Origin: Nocardioides hwasunensis
GTDB lineage: Bacteria > Actinomycetota > Actinomycetes > Propionibacteriales > Nocardioidaceae
Direction: 5' to 3'
Assembly (NCBI RefSeq): GCF_014779665.1
Contig: NZ_JACXYY010000004.1
Coordinates: forward strand, 310,001-374,000
DNA length: 64,000 nt
Part shown: piece after piece, positions 16,457-25,030 of the stretch
How the letters are laid out: each line of letters begins with the position of its first letter
How positions within the stretch are numbered: position 1 is the first letter of the stretch
Made by a program: the position numbers and the translations under genes
Notes under the pieces: generated by a model
What the model was told of the DNA's origin: nothing
The model's database searches: none
What the model saw: only the letters and a program-made list of their open reading frames with translations

Positions 16457-17966
16457 GGTGTCGTCCTCTCCGATGTGTCGCCGCCGGGCGTGGGTTGCGC
16501 AGCTCGTCCAGGCGGTTGCGGAACCACGGGATCAGTGGCCCCAGGTAGAGGGCGGTGGCGCACGTGCCGCCGAGCAGCACCGTCAACCATGGCGACAGCG
16601 CGGTGGCACTGACGATCCACCAGCAGGCGGCAGCCGCCGGGACGACGGCCGCGAGCGGCACGATGCTCGCGCCCACCAGGCGGACGGTGTCGACACCCGA
16701 GCGGCCGAGGAAGAAGGCGTAGGCCGGCAGCACGACCACGACCACGACCACGACGTGCGCCCAACCGGCTCCGGCGAGTCCCCACTCGCGCACGGACAGC
16801 ACCATCACCGGGACCATGGCAGCCAGCCACACCAGCTGGACGACGAGGACGTCGCGTGTGCGTCCCGCGGCGACCAGGAACGTCGCGAGCAGGTCGAGCA
16901 CCACCCTGGTGGCGCCGAAGACCGCGAGGCCGACCAGCGCTGCTGAGGCAGGGGCCCAACGGGCTCCGTAGAGGACCGCGACCACGGGCGACGCGAGCGT
17001 CGCGAGTCCGAGACCCATGAACGCAGCAGCGAGCACCACCGGCCCGATGCTGCGGACCAGACCATCGTTGCGCTGCGCAGCCGAGTCGGTGTCGGAGAAG
17101 GCGGGGAGGGCCACGACCCGAACGGCCTGGCCGACGGCGGACATCGGCCACGACGAGACGTTGAAGGCGAGGACGTAGAAGCCGAGGACGATCGGCGAGA
17201 GCTCACGGGAGACGATCACGTTGTCGAGGGTGATCAACAACCACGACACCAGGTTGGCCACCGCGAGCGGCGAGGAGAAGGCCAGCGAGTCCCACGCCGT
17301 CGCACGATCGAAGCCGAAGCGCGGTGGCCTGCGAGCCGCGACGTGGAGTCCGAGCACCAGCGTCGCCTGGCTCGCGACCTGACCCCAGGCAAGCGCGACC
17401 GGACCGACGTCGAGGAGCGTGAGCCAGACGATGGTCACCGCCGAGGCGAGCAGCGCCGCACCGTTGACGACGAACAGCGTGCGTTGGCGGTAGGCCCGCT
17501 GCAAGAACGCAGCAGGCACGATCGTCAGGCCGAACAACGCGGGGGCCAGTGCCATCACGACCAGCACCCGGGTCGACCCGGGGCTGCGAAAGGCCTCGGC
17601 GACGAAGGGTGCGGCGAGCGCCATCACGGCCGCAGCGAGCAGACCGAGGCCAGCGCCGAGCGTGGCTACCGTGGGAGCACGCCGCTCGGGGTCTCGTGAT
17701 CGAACCACGTCGGACCCGAGCCCGAACTCGGACAGCGCGCTGACGACCGTCCACACGGTGAGGGCCACGGCGAAGACGCCGTAGGCCTCGGGCGCGACGA
17801 GGCGAGCGATCACGATGCTGAGCAGCAGGTTGCCGACCCGCAGCACGACGCTGCTGCCCAGGCTCCAGCCCAGCCCGCGGCTCACCTGTCGCGCCTTGTC
17901 CGACCCAGGCACCCGACCGCGATCCGGCGTTCGGTCCGGGCCCGTCCGGCTCTCCAGCGTCGTCAC
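16443..17966 (-). CDS. Wzx-type oligosaccharide flippase
   Basis: Predicted 507-residue MATE/MOP superfamily membrane protein with about 13-14 hydrophobic segments. GLGWSLGSSVVLRVGNLLLS near the N-terminus and the ARLVAPEAYGVFAVA segment are typical of polysaccharide exporters (Polysacc_synt type). It moves undecaprenyl-linked repeat units across the membrane before polymerisation. The GTG start overlaps the preceding glycosyltransferase stop by 4 bases. A stretch of nearly pure valine occurs around VVVVVVVVLPAYAF. The C-terminal tail is basic with several His and Arg residues and overlaps the next gene. Confidence 0.9.
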   Translation of the reverse strand: MTTLESRTGPDRTPDRGRVPGSDKARQVSRGLGWSLGSSVVLRVGNLLLSIVIARLVAPEAYGVFAVALTVWTVVSALSEFGLGSDVVRSRDPERRAPTVATLGAGLGLLAAAVMALAAPFVAEAFRSPGSTRVLVVMALAPALFGLTIVPAAFLQRAYRQRTLFVVNGAALLASAVTIVWLTLLDVGPVALAWGQVASQATLVLGLHVAARRPPRFGFDRATAWDSLAFSSPLAVANLVSWLLITLDNVIVSRELSPIVLGFYVLAFNVSSWPMSAVGQAVRVVALPAFSDTDSAAQRNDGLVRSIGPVVLAAAFMGLGLATLASPVVAVLYGARWAPASAALVGLAVFGATRVVLDLLATFLVAAGRTRDVLVVQLVWLAAMVPVMVLSVREWGLAGAGWAHVVVVVVVVLPAYAFFLGRSGVDTVRLVGASIVPLAAVVPAAAACWWIVSATALSPWLTVLLGGTCATALYLGPLIPWFRNRLDELRNPRPAATHRRGRHHERS

Positions 17967-19078
17967 ACCCCCCACCGCCGCTCGCGGCGCCACACCAGGT
18001 GGTCGCGGACCCTGCTCGCCTGCCGGCGCACGGTCCCCGCCCTCCGGTGGTTGCCCCCGGCCAGGGACACCCGGGTGGCGTGCCAAGCCGACGAGCCGGT
18101 GATCGACGGCCACGTCTCCAGCGCGAACCGCACGTAGTCGTCCGCGACGTCCATCGCGGCTTCGTCACGAGCGACGTGCCGGGCACGACGCAGTGCCTCC
18201 CGGGCGAGCGCCCGCTTGGCCGTCGGTCGCAGTGCGGCGACCCTCGGGTCGCCCGGCGCTCGTTCGTCGAAGAGGATGTCGAAGGTCAGCCGCCGGGCTT
18301 CGAGATCGGTGAGCCACCCGGCGTACGTGGTCAGGTGCATGTTGGCGTCGTGCACGCGGTAATGGGCCTGGATCGGCCCGTTGACCCGGCCCACGTCCCA
18401 CCTGGCAGCGGTCCGCAGCCACATGTCGAAGTCACCGGAGTGCGGCAGCCGCGGGTCGTAGAGGTCGGTCTCGAAGAGTGCCTCGCGCCGCATCACCGCC
18501 TCCGGGCTGGACAGGAAGCACCGCCCGGCCCGTGCGGACCGGCTCAGCCAGTCGTGGCCCTGCCACACCGTCCAGCTGCGGGTCACGTCGTCGACCGGCT
18601 CGGGGGCGTCGGTGAACGACCGCGCGAAGCCGTAGACGAGGCCCACCCGTGGGTGCGCCTCCATGAGGGCGACCGCTCGGGTGAGCGAGTTGGGAGGGAG
18701 CAGGTCGTCGGCCGAGAGGAGCACGACGTAGTCGCCGCTCGCCTTGGCGAGGCCGTCGTTGTAGGTCTGGATGTGACCGGCGTTCTGCTCGTGGACCAGC
18801 ACGTCCACGCGAGGGTCGCGCGCTGCCAGCTCGCGGGCGACGAGCGCGCTGTCGTCCGGCGACGCGTCGTCGACCACCAGCACGTCGACGTCCAGCATGT
18901 CCTGGTCGAGCGCGCTCGCCACGGCGCCCGGCAGGTAGTGACCGTAGCGATAGCACGGGATCACCACCGAGACGCGCGGCCGGCTCGTGATCGGCGCGGG
19001 CCTGTGGAATCGCATGGCTTCGCGAGCCCCCTCCCCCTCGACGAGACCCCACGTCCCGCCGTTCTCACCCATCGTCAT
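17963..19078 (-). CDS. Family 2 glycosyltransferase, first gene of the wzx/wzy operon
   Basis: Predicted 371-residue GT-A enzyme: RVSVVIPCYRYGHYLPGAV start, VLVVDDASPDDSA, VLLSADDLLPPN (metal-binding acidic motif) and SGDFDMWLR in the acceptor region. It adds a sugar during repeat-unit assembly. The start is uncertain: the ATG at 19078 lies 38 bases from a CCC-N7-GGG motif and would be nearly leaderless, while the ATG at 19015 sits just before the conserved domain; neither has a well-spaced ribosome site. The stop overlaps the flippase GTG by 4 bases, opening a six-gene chain down to 11876. The sugar is unknown. Confidence 0.88.
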   Translation of the reverse strand: MTMGENGGTWGLVEGEGAREAMRFHRPAPITSRPRVSVVIPCYRYGHYLPGAVASALDQDMLDVDVLVVDDASPDDSALVARELAARDPRVDVLVHEQNAGHIQTYNDGLAKASGDYVVLLSADDLLPPNSLTRAVALMEAHPRVGLVYGFARSFTDAPEPVDDVTRSWTVWQGHDWLSRSARAGRCFLSSPEAVMRREALFETDLYDPRLPHSGDFDMWLRTAARWDVGRVNGPIQAHYRVHDANMHLTTYAGWLTDLEARRLTFDILFDERAPGDPRVAALRPTAKRALAREALRRARHVARDEAAMDVADDYVRFALETWPSITGSSAWHATRVSLAGGNHRRAGTVRRQASRVRDHLVWRRERRWGV

Positions 19079-19115
19079 GCGGCGTGGACGGCGCGCGACC
19101 CGGGAGGGGCGCTTA

Positions 19116-19128
19116 TCCCTCAAATTGG
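19116..19128 (-). promoter_or_regulatory. CCC-N7-GGG inverted repeat, site C
   Basis: CCCTCAAATTGGG in the 62-base gap between the giant exoprotein stop and the first gene of the wzx/wzy operon, centred about 44 bases from the ATG at 19078. In the gene direction it reads CCCAATTTGAGGG followed by ATAAGCG. Confidence 0.6.
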
Positions 19129-19140
19129 GTTGTCGGACGA

Positions 19141-22100
19141 TCAGCCACCGGAGCGGAAGAGGACGTCCACGAAGTAGTTCGTCGAGTTCCACGAACCCGT
19201 CGGGAAGCCGCCCCCGGTGCCGTAGCGGAACAGCCCGTTGCTGCCGCCGGGCGCGGTGAGTGGTCCGACCGTGCGCGGCTGGGCGAAGTAGCCGCCCGTC
19301 ACCGAGTACCGCCCGCTGGGCGAGTAGTAGGACACGACGTAGGTCTGTCCGGCGACGACAGGGACCGGCGTGGCGAGCTCGGCCACCTGCCACCCGTCGG
19401 TGGTCTCGTTGGTGAAGGTCACCGTCCCGAGCCTGGTGCCGGCAGAGTCCCACACCGACCCCGTGTGGGTGCCGGTGTTGCCAGCGCCCTTCCAGAACCT
19501 CACGCCGGTGACCGAGCCGTTCGTCGAGGGCGTGAACGCCATCCCGAGCTCGAGCGGGTCCGTGTCCTGGGCGTGGATCGACGGGACCTCACCGTCGAGC
19601 AGCCGCGACACCGGGGCCGTCGAGGCGGCGGTGGTGAACGACCACGACTGCGCGGCCAGAGCGACCCCGTCGGTGGACCTCACCCCCGTGACCTCGACGG
19701 TGTAGGTCGTGCTGGCGGCCAGCGCCGAGGTCGGGGTGAAGGTCAGCCGGGTCCCGTCGGACGACAGGGCCGCCGTGCCGGGCACGCTCGTGGTGCCCTG
19801 GCGCAGGGTCATCGACCAGCCACTCGTCGCGATCGCATCGGAGAAGGTCGCCCGAGGCGCCACGTCGGCGGCGATCCCCGTGGCGTCCGGAGCGGGCGAA
19901 CGCGAGGCGACCGTCACTCCCGACGGGTCCTTCTCGAAGACCACGTCGACCCAGTAGTTGGTCGCGTTGTAGGAGTAGGTCGGGAAGCCACCGGCGCCGT
20001 AGAGGTACTTGCCGTTGACGCCGGCCGGCACCGTCAGGTCGCCCGACGTGAAGGCATTGTTGAAGAAGCCGCCCGACGTGGCGTAGTGCCCGTTGGGAGC
20101 GTAGTAGGACACGACGTAGGTCGTCCCGGCCGTCAGCTGCAGCGGGGTGGACAGCATCGCGGTCTGCCACCCCGTCGCGGTCTCGCCGACGAACGTCACC
20201 TCGGCCAGCTTCGTGCCGGTCGCGGACCACAGGGAGCCCTTGTGGACACCCGTGTTGCCGGCTCCCTTGAAGAAGCGGATGCCAGTCACCTGCCCTGCCT
20301 TGGCGGGCACGAACGACACGCCGACCTCGACCGGTGAGCTGTCGTCCGCGGCGGCCTGAGCGGGCACCTGGGTCCCGAAGAGGGTCTGCTCCGCAGCCGG
20401 TTCGCTCGACCGCGTGGTGAAGCTCCAGGTCTGGTTCGCCAGGGTGGCGCCCTCGGTGGACCTCAGACCCGTCACGCTGACGTCGACCTGGGCCCCCGCG
20501 GGGAGCAGTCCGGACGGCGTGAACGTCAACCGGGTGCCGCCGTTGTCGAGCGCGGCCGTGCCTGCGACGGAGGACCCGCCCGAGGTGGCGGTCATCGACC
20601 AGCCGGAGTCGAGCGGGGTACTGGTCTCCAGCACGATCGTGGTGTCACGTCGCACGGTCGTGGCGTTCGGTGCCGGCGACTGGCCGGAGACGGCCAGCGG
20701 GGCCGCCGCCTTGTTGAACACCACGTCGACCAGGTAGTTGGTGGGCGACGAGGACGACGGGAAGCCGGCGCCGTAGGTGTAGGCGCCGGAGCTGGTGGCC
20801 ACCTGGAGCGGAGCGCGGGACAGGTTGCCGGCCGCGAAGCCGTTGGGCGTGGCGGAGTAGCGACCGACGGACGCCCGGTAGGACGCGACGTACTCGGTGT
20901 TCTTGGTGATCGACACCGGCTGCGCGAACGTGAGCGTCTGCCACCCCGACGTGGTCTCGCCGGTGAACGTCCCCGTGGCGAGCTGGGTGCCGGTCGCGGA
21001 CCACAGCGTGCCGGTGTGGGTGCCGGTGTTGTTGGGTCCCTTGTAGAACCGGATCGCCGAGACGGTGCCGTCGACCTGCGAGCTGAACCGCACGCCCAGG
21101 GTCACGGCACTGCGGTCGGAGTCCTCCAGGACGGTGGGGGTGGTCTCGTCGTCGAACAGGCTGCAGGGACACACACCTGGGGTGGCCGGCGGCTTCGCGG
21201 TGCGGAAGCTCCAGGTCTTGCCCGAGGACACCTGCTGACCGAGCGCATCGGTCCCGGTCACGGTCGCGGTGTACTGGACGAACCCTGCCAGCGCGGAGGT
21301 CGGGGTGAAGGTCACCGTGCGCGTGGAGCTGTCGTACGCCGTGGTGCCGGCGACGTCCTGACCTAGCTCGTCCTTCACCGTCAGGCCGGGGGTGCCTGCC
21401 TGGACGGGCTTGGAGTACGTCGCACGGATGGTGGTCGACCTCGCGACGCTGCTCGCGCCGGCGGCGGGCCACTGGTCGGTCGCGGTGAGGGGCGAGTCGT
21501 CGAGGGCGGTGAACACGACGTCGACGTAGTAGTTGGAGCTGAGGTGGCTGGTGGCCGGGAACGTCCCAGGAGCGGCGAACACGCCCGCCGGCTGGGCTCC
21601 GAATCCGCCGTCGACCTTCAGCGGCGGTGAGACCTTCGGAGCCGCGTAGAAGGCATCGCTGCCGATGGCGTAGTGGCCCTGTGGTGCGGTGTAGGACGCG
21701 ACGTAGGTCTGCCCTGCCGACACGGGGACGGCGGAGGTGAACCGCATCGTCTGCCATCCGGTGGCGGTCTCGTTGGTGAACGCGCCGGTCGCCAGCAGCG
21801 CCCCGCTCGAGCTCCAGAGCGACCCCTGGTGGGCGCCTCCGTTGCCAGTTCCCTTGTAGAACCGGATGCCGCTGAGGAAACCGTCGCTGGTGGGGGCGAA
21901 CCGCAGTCCGAGCTCGACGGCGCCGGCGTCGTCCGTGGCAGGGGTGGGCGGCACCTCGGCACCGAAGATCGAGCAGGGGCACTGGACGTCGACGTTGCGC
22001 GTCGCGACGGCACCGATGTTGGCGGAGTCGTCGGTGGCGCGCACCCGGATCGGCGTGCTCCCCATCCCCTTCTGGACGTAGGTGTAGCTCCACGAGCTCG

Positions 22101-23892
22101 TGCCCGTCGCCGCGTGCCAGGTGTCACCCCCGTTGGTCGACACCTCGACACCCGCGACGCGTCCGCCGGCATCGGTGGCCGTCCCGGAGACCGTGCGCTG
22201 GGCGCCGTTGGCCACGCTGGCGCCGGCGGCCGGAGAGGTGATCGTCACGGTGGGCCCGGTGGTGTCGGTCGACTTCGTCGCCTGCACCAGACCGGTCATC
22301 AACGTGGACGGCTGGACGCCCATGTCGGCGAACAGGTTGACCTGGGCCTGCTGCATCCGCACGTCGGCCGGCTCCGCCGCGAAGGGAGAGTCGTGCTCGC
22401 TGTCGAGACCCCAGGTCCACTGCACCGAGCCGGCACTGAAGACGAGCGCGCCGCTGGGTGCCTTGTAGAGCGTGAGGTTGTGCGTCGTCGTCCCCGGGGT
22501 GACGGTGTTGCCGTAGTCGCGCAGGTATTCGGGGGTGGGACCGACCGTGGTGGACAGCCTCACCAAACCGTCCGGCCCGAGGCCGTTGTCGACGACCTCG
22601 TTGGACTCGTAGCCGACCGTGTGGGGGGCGAGGGCCCGGGTCTGGCCGGCGGCCAGGCTGGCCAGGGAGGTGTTGCGCCAGAGCCGGTACTTGCCCTCGT
22701 CGGCGCTCACGGTCACGGGAAGATCGCTGTAGTTGGCCTGGTACATGGTGCCGATCAGCGCGTTCTCCGGTCGACCGCCGCCCTGGGAGGCGGGGGCGTA
22801 GCGCGGGTCGCGCCACGTGCCGGTCCACTCGGGACTGGGGTCGGACTTCGCTCGGTCCCAGGTCTCCTTGTAGGTCACGAGCGTGCGGTAGGGCGTGTGG
22901 CTGGGGTCGAGGGAGGGCTCGTAGCGCGTGCGCCAGTAGACCTCGTTGCCGCTGAGGAACTGCAGGTTCACCTTCGCGTCGCGGGCCGCCTCGACGTTGG
23001 CCCGCTGGGCGCCGCTCCAGTACTCGTCGTGCCCGACGGACAGGAAGACCTTGTGGTTCTTGATCAGACCCCCGCGACGGTCGGTGTCGACGCCGGACAT
23101 GTAGCTCACGTCGTAGCCGTTGCGCTCCATGAAGCGCACCATCGGGTACTCGTTGGCGAAGAAGAAGTCACGCCCCCCGGTTCCGCCTCTGGTGTTCACG
23201 GGGCGGTTGTAGGAGAGCTTGTAGGCGCGGCCGTTGGCTCCCCCGCTGTAGAAGTTCGACCCGCCGTAGGTGTTGTAGGCCTGCCACGTCGGGTCCGAGG
23301 TCTGGAAGACCACGTCCGAGGTGCTGGCGTCGTCGCGCACGACGAAGGTGATGTGGCTGGAGTCCCCGTTGCTCCGCGAGAGTCGGGCGATGTAGACGCC
23401 TGACACCGCGGTGGTCGGGACGTTCCAGGACGCCGAGACCGCCCAGTTGCCGCAGTCCGTCGTCTCGGTGGCCACAGCGGTGATGCAGTTGGGCTGGCTC
23501 TGCGGCAGCGGGACGCTGGGGGTGATGGAGGTGATCTTGCGGGCACCGTTGCCCTGGTAGTAGCCGATGCGGTAGATGTCGATGTCGTAGGCCGAGGCGT
23601 CGGTCTTGATCTTGAAGTCGATGCGCTGGCCGACGTTGACCGAGATGTCGGTCGAGAAGCCCTGGATGGAATCCGCACCCGCGCCGTAGGCGCTGTCCCA
23701 GATCGCCGGGTCGGTGCCGGGCTTGGAGTTCTCGCAGACGATCTTGTTGCCGCCCGGAGCACACGGATCGGCCGCGTCGGCTGCCGTCGGGCCACCCGTC
23801 AGCACGGGCCCGACCAGCGCGTTGAGCGCCGTGACCAGCACGACGACCAACGCCTTCGCGCCCCAGTTCAAAGACTTCGCTCTCGTCGACAT
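19141..23892 (-). CDS. Giant secreted protein: dimethylformamidase-like domain, Ig-like domains, four DUF4082 modules
   Basis: Predicted 1583-residue exoprotein. The ATG at 23892 has GGAGG 7 bases upstream and starts a signal peptide (about residues 1-42, ending near AADAAD). Residues about 50-525 resemble the large-subunit domain of N,N-dimethylformamidase (YDIDIYRIGYYQGNGAR, HDEYWSGAQR, SAGSVQWTWGLD). About 535-625 is a bacterial Ig-like domain. Then four DUF4082 modules (about 641-797, 907-1057, 1167-1320, 1427-1580) alternate with Big_5-type Ig-like domains (TFTPTSALA signature). Each of the first two modules is preceded by a CPCS motif. No sortase signal or C-terminal anchor is seen. It is flanked by the two polysaccharide operons and has its own upstream motif (site D). 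Catalysis by the head domain is unproven. Confidence 0.85.
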   Translation of the reverse strand: MSTRAKSLNWGAKALVVVLVTALNALVGPVLTGGPTAADAADPCAPGGNKIVCENSKPGTDPAIWDSAYGAGADSIQGFSTDISVNVGQRIDFKIKTDASAYDIDIYRIGYYQGNGARKITSITPSVPLPQSQPNCITAVATETTDCGNWAVSASWNVPTTAVSGVYIARLSRSNGDSSHITFVVRDDASTSDVVFQTSDPTWQAYNTYGGSNFYSGGANGRAYKLSYNRPVNTRGGTGGRDFFFANEYPMVRFMERNGYDVSYMSGVDTDRRGGLIKNHKVFLSVGHDEYWSGAQRANVEAARDAKVNLQFLSGNEVYWRTRYEPSLDPSHTPYRTLVTYKETWDRAKSDPSPEWTGTWRDPRYAPASQGGGRPENALIGTMYQANYSDLPVTVSADEGKYRLWRNTSLASLAAGQTRALAPHTVGYESNEVVDNGLGPDGLVRLSTTVGPTPEYLRDYGNTVTPGTTTHNLTLYKAPSGALVFSAGSVQWTWGLDSEHDSPFAAEPADVRMQQAQVNLFADMGVQPSTLMTGLVQATKSTDTTGPTVTITSPAAGASVANGAQRTVSGTATDAGGRVAGVEVSTNGGDTWHAATGTSSWSYTYVQKGMGSTPIRVRATDDSANIGAVATRNVDVQCPCSIFGAEVPPTPATDDAGAVELGLRFAPTSDGFLSGIRFYKGTGNGGAHQGSLWSSSGALLATGAFTNETATGWQTMRFTSAVPVSAGQTYVASYTAPQGHYAIGSDAFYAAPKVSPPLKVDGGFGAQPAGVFAAPGTFPATSHLSSNYYVDVVFTALDDSPLTATDQWPAAGASSVARSTTIRATYSKPVQAGTPGLTVKDELGQDVAGTTAYDSSTRTVTFTPTSALAGFVQYTATVTGTDALGQQVSSGKTWSFRTAKPPATPGVCPCSLFDDETTPTVLEDSDRSAVTLGVRFSSQVDGTVSAIRFYKGPNNTGTHTGTLWSATGTQLATGTFTGETTSGWQTLTFAQPVSITKNTEYVASYRASVGRYSATPNGFAAGNLSRAPLQVATSSGAYTYGAGFPSSSSPTNYLVDVVFNKAAAPLAVSGQSPAPNATTVRRDTTIVLETSTPLDSGWSMTATSGGSSVAGTAALDNGGTRLTFTPSGLLPAGAQVDVSVTGLRSTEGATLANQTWSFTTRSSEPAAEQTLFGTQVPAQAAADDSSPVEVGVSFVPAKAGQVTGIRFFKGAGNTGVHKGSLWSATGTKLAEVTFVGETATGWQTAMLSTPLQLTAGTTYVVSYYAPNGHYATSGGFFNNAFTSGDLTVPAGVNGKYLYGAGGFPTYSYNATNYWVDVVFEKDPSGVTVASRSPAPDATGIAADVAPRATFSDAIATSGWSMTLRQGTTSVPGTAALSSDGTRLTFTPTSALAASTTYTVEVTGVRSTDGVALAAQSWSFTTAASTAPVSRLLDGEVPSIHAQDTDPLELGMAFTPSTNGSVTGVRFWKGAGNTGTHTGSVWDSAGTRLGTVTFTNETTDGWQVAELATPVPVVAGQTYVVSYYSPSGRYSVTGGYFAQPRTVGPLTAPGGSNGLFRYGTGGGFPTGSWNSTNYFVDVLFRSGG

Positions 23893-23985
23893 GCCCATGC
23901 CTCCACCTACCTCGTCACGCAGCTGTCGCCACGATGCCGATCCTCGCCATGACCCATGGACCGACGGCCGGTCCGGGACAGAGAT

Positions 23986-23998
23986 CCCCACTTTTCGG
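23986..23998 (-). promoter_or_regulatory. CCC-N7-GGG-like inverted repeat, site D (weak)
   Basis: CCCCACTTTTCGG, about 100 bases upstream of the giant exoprotein start. It keeps the CCCC half but only CGG in the other half, so it is the poorest of the six. It is listed because of its matching position before a transcription unit. Confidence 0.35.
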
Positions 23999-24010
23999 TG
24001 CCGGTGCGCC

Positions 24011-25030
24011 TCAGCGGTCGCCGACCATCGCGACGACCGCGGCGGTCGCGGCGGGCGCGGCACCGTTGCCGATCCGTTGCCGTGGGATGCGGACCCCACT
24101 GATGTGCAGCGGCGGCGGGTCGGCGACCTTCGTGACCCGGTGCCCCGCCGCCGCGTCCAGGTCGCGCGCCTTGAGGCTGTCGGCGTCGCGCGAGATGCAC
24201 AGGTCGCGCAGCGCGAGGTCGAGCGCGATGGTCAGCTGGTGGTCGTCGACGTGCTCACCGTGCTTGGCGCGTCGCGGCACCAGGATGGGGAACCTGCCGT
24301 TCTCGAGTGCCATCAGCGCGATGCCGGTGCCGGCGTGGGCAACCACGACGTCGGCGTGCGCGATCGCGGCGCGCATCTCCTCGGCGGGCACCCGGGCACG
24401 TCCCTCGATACCGAGGCCCGTGGTGTCGGTGCACCCGGTCTGCCACATCACCTCGGTCCCCTCCGGGACGAGCGGGACGAGGCGCTCGAGCAGCCGCCGG
24501 AAGGAGTAGTCCTCCTGCGTGCCGAGGCTGACGACCATCCGGCGGACCGGTCGCGGGGCGGTAGGGGTGACCTCGTAGAGGTCCCACGGCGAGGCCAGGT
24601 AGCGCCACGCCCCCCGGTCGAGGTCGCTGGACTGGCTGAAGGTCGTGATGCCGGGCATCGCGGCCATCGCGCGTCCCGACAGCGACGGCTCGTCGCGGCG
24701 GGTGGCACTCTCGATGTAGACCGTCTCGATGCCGCGCAGACGGGCCTGCGGCAGCACCGACAGCGCGAGCGCCGCGCCGGTGCTCACCACCAGGCGTACG
24801 TCGTGGAGGCGGAAGAGCTTGCGCGCCGCGACCGCGTTGCGGGCCACCGCCGCGAGGTCGCGGGGCGGGCAGGGTGCCATCCAGTGCACCCGCTCGCCGG
24901 CCAGCATCGACTCGGTCTGGGGTGTCCTCACCGTCACCCACACGACGTCCTCGCCCACGCCGAGGCGCGGGCGCAGCGTGTGGAGCTGCATCAGGTGGCC
25001 GCCGTCGTTGGCGACGAGCAGGGTGGTCAC
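24011..25030 (-). CDS. Fused PssD/PssE-like (Alg14/Alg13-type) glycosyltransferase
   Basis: Predicted 339-residue transferase joining in one chain the two halves that are usually separate: an N-terminal membrane-associating Alg14/PssD-like part (LLVANDGGHLMQL, VVSTGAALAL) and a C-terminal Alg13/PssE-like GT28 part (VVSLGTQEDYSFRRLLERLV, VVAHAGTGIALMALENGRFPILVPR, HGEHVDDHQ). Such enzymes add a GlcNAc, uronic acid or glucose unit to lipid-linked intermediates at the membrane. The GTG start overlaps the aminotransferase stop by 4 bases. It is the last gene of the eight-gene operon that makes modified amino sugars, so it may use one of those products as donor (inference). Confidence 0.83.
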   Translation of the reverse strand: MTTLLVANDGGHLMQLHTLRPRLGVGEDVVWVTVRTPQTESMLAGERVHWMAPCPPRDLAAVARNAVAARKLFRLHDVRLVVSTGAALALSVLPQARLRGIETVYIESATRRDEPSLSGRAMAAMPGITTFSQSSDLDRGAWRYLASPWDLYEVTPTAPRPVRRMVVSLGTQEDYSFRRLLERLVPLVPEGTEVMWQTGCTDTTGLGIEGRARVPAEEMRAAIAHADVVVAHAGTGIALMALENGRFPILVPRRAKHGEHVDDHQLTIALDLALRDLCISRDADSLKARDLDAAAGHRVTKVADPPPLHISGVRIPRQRIGNGAAPAATAAVVAMVGDR

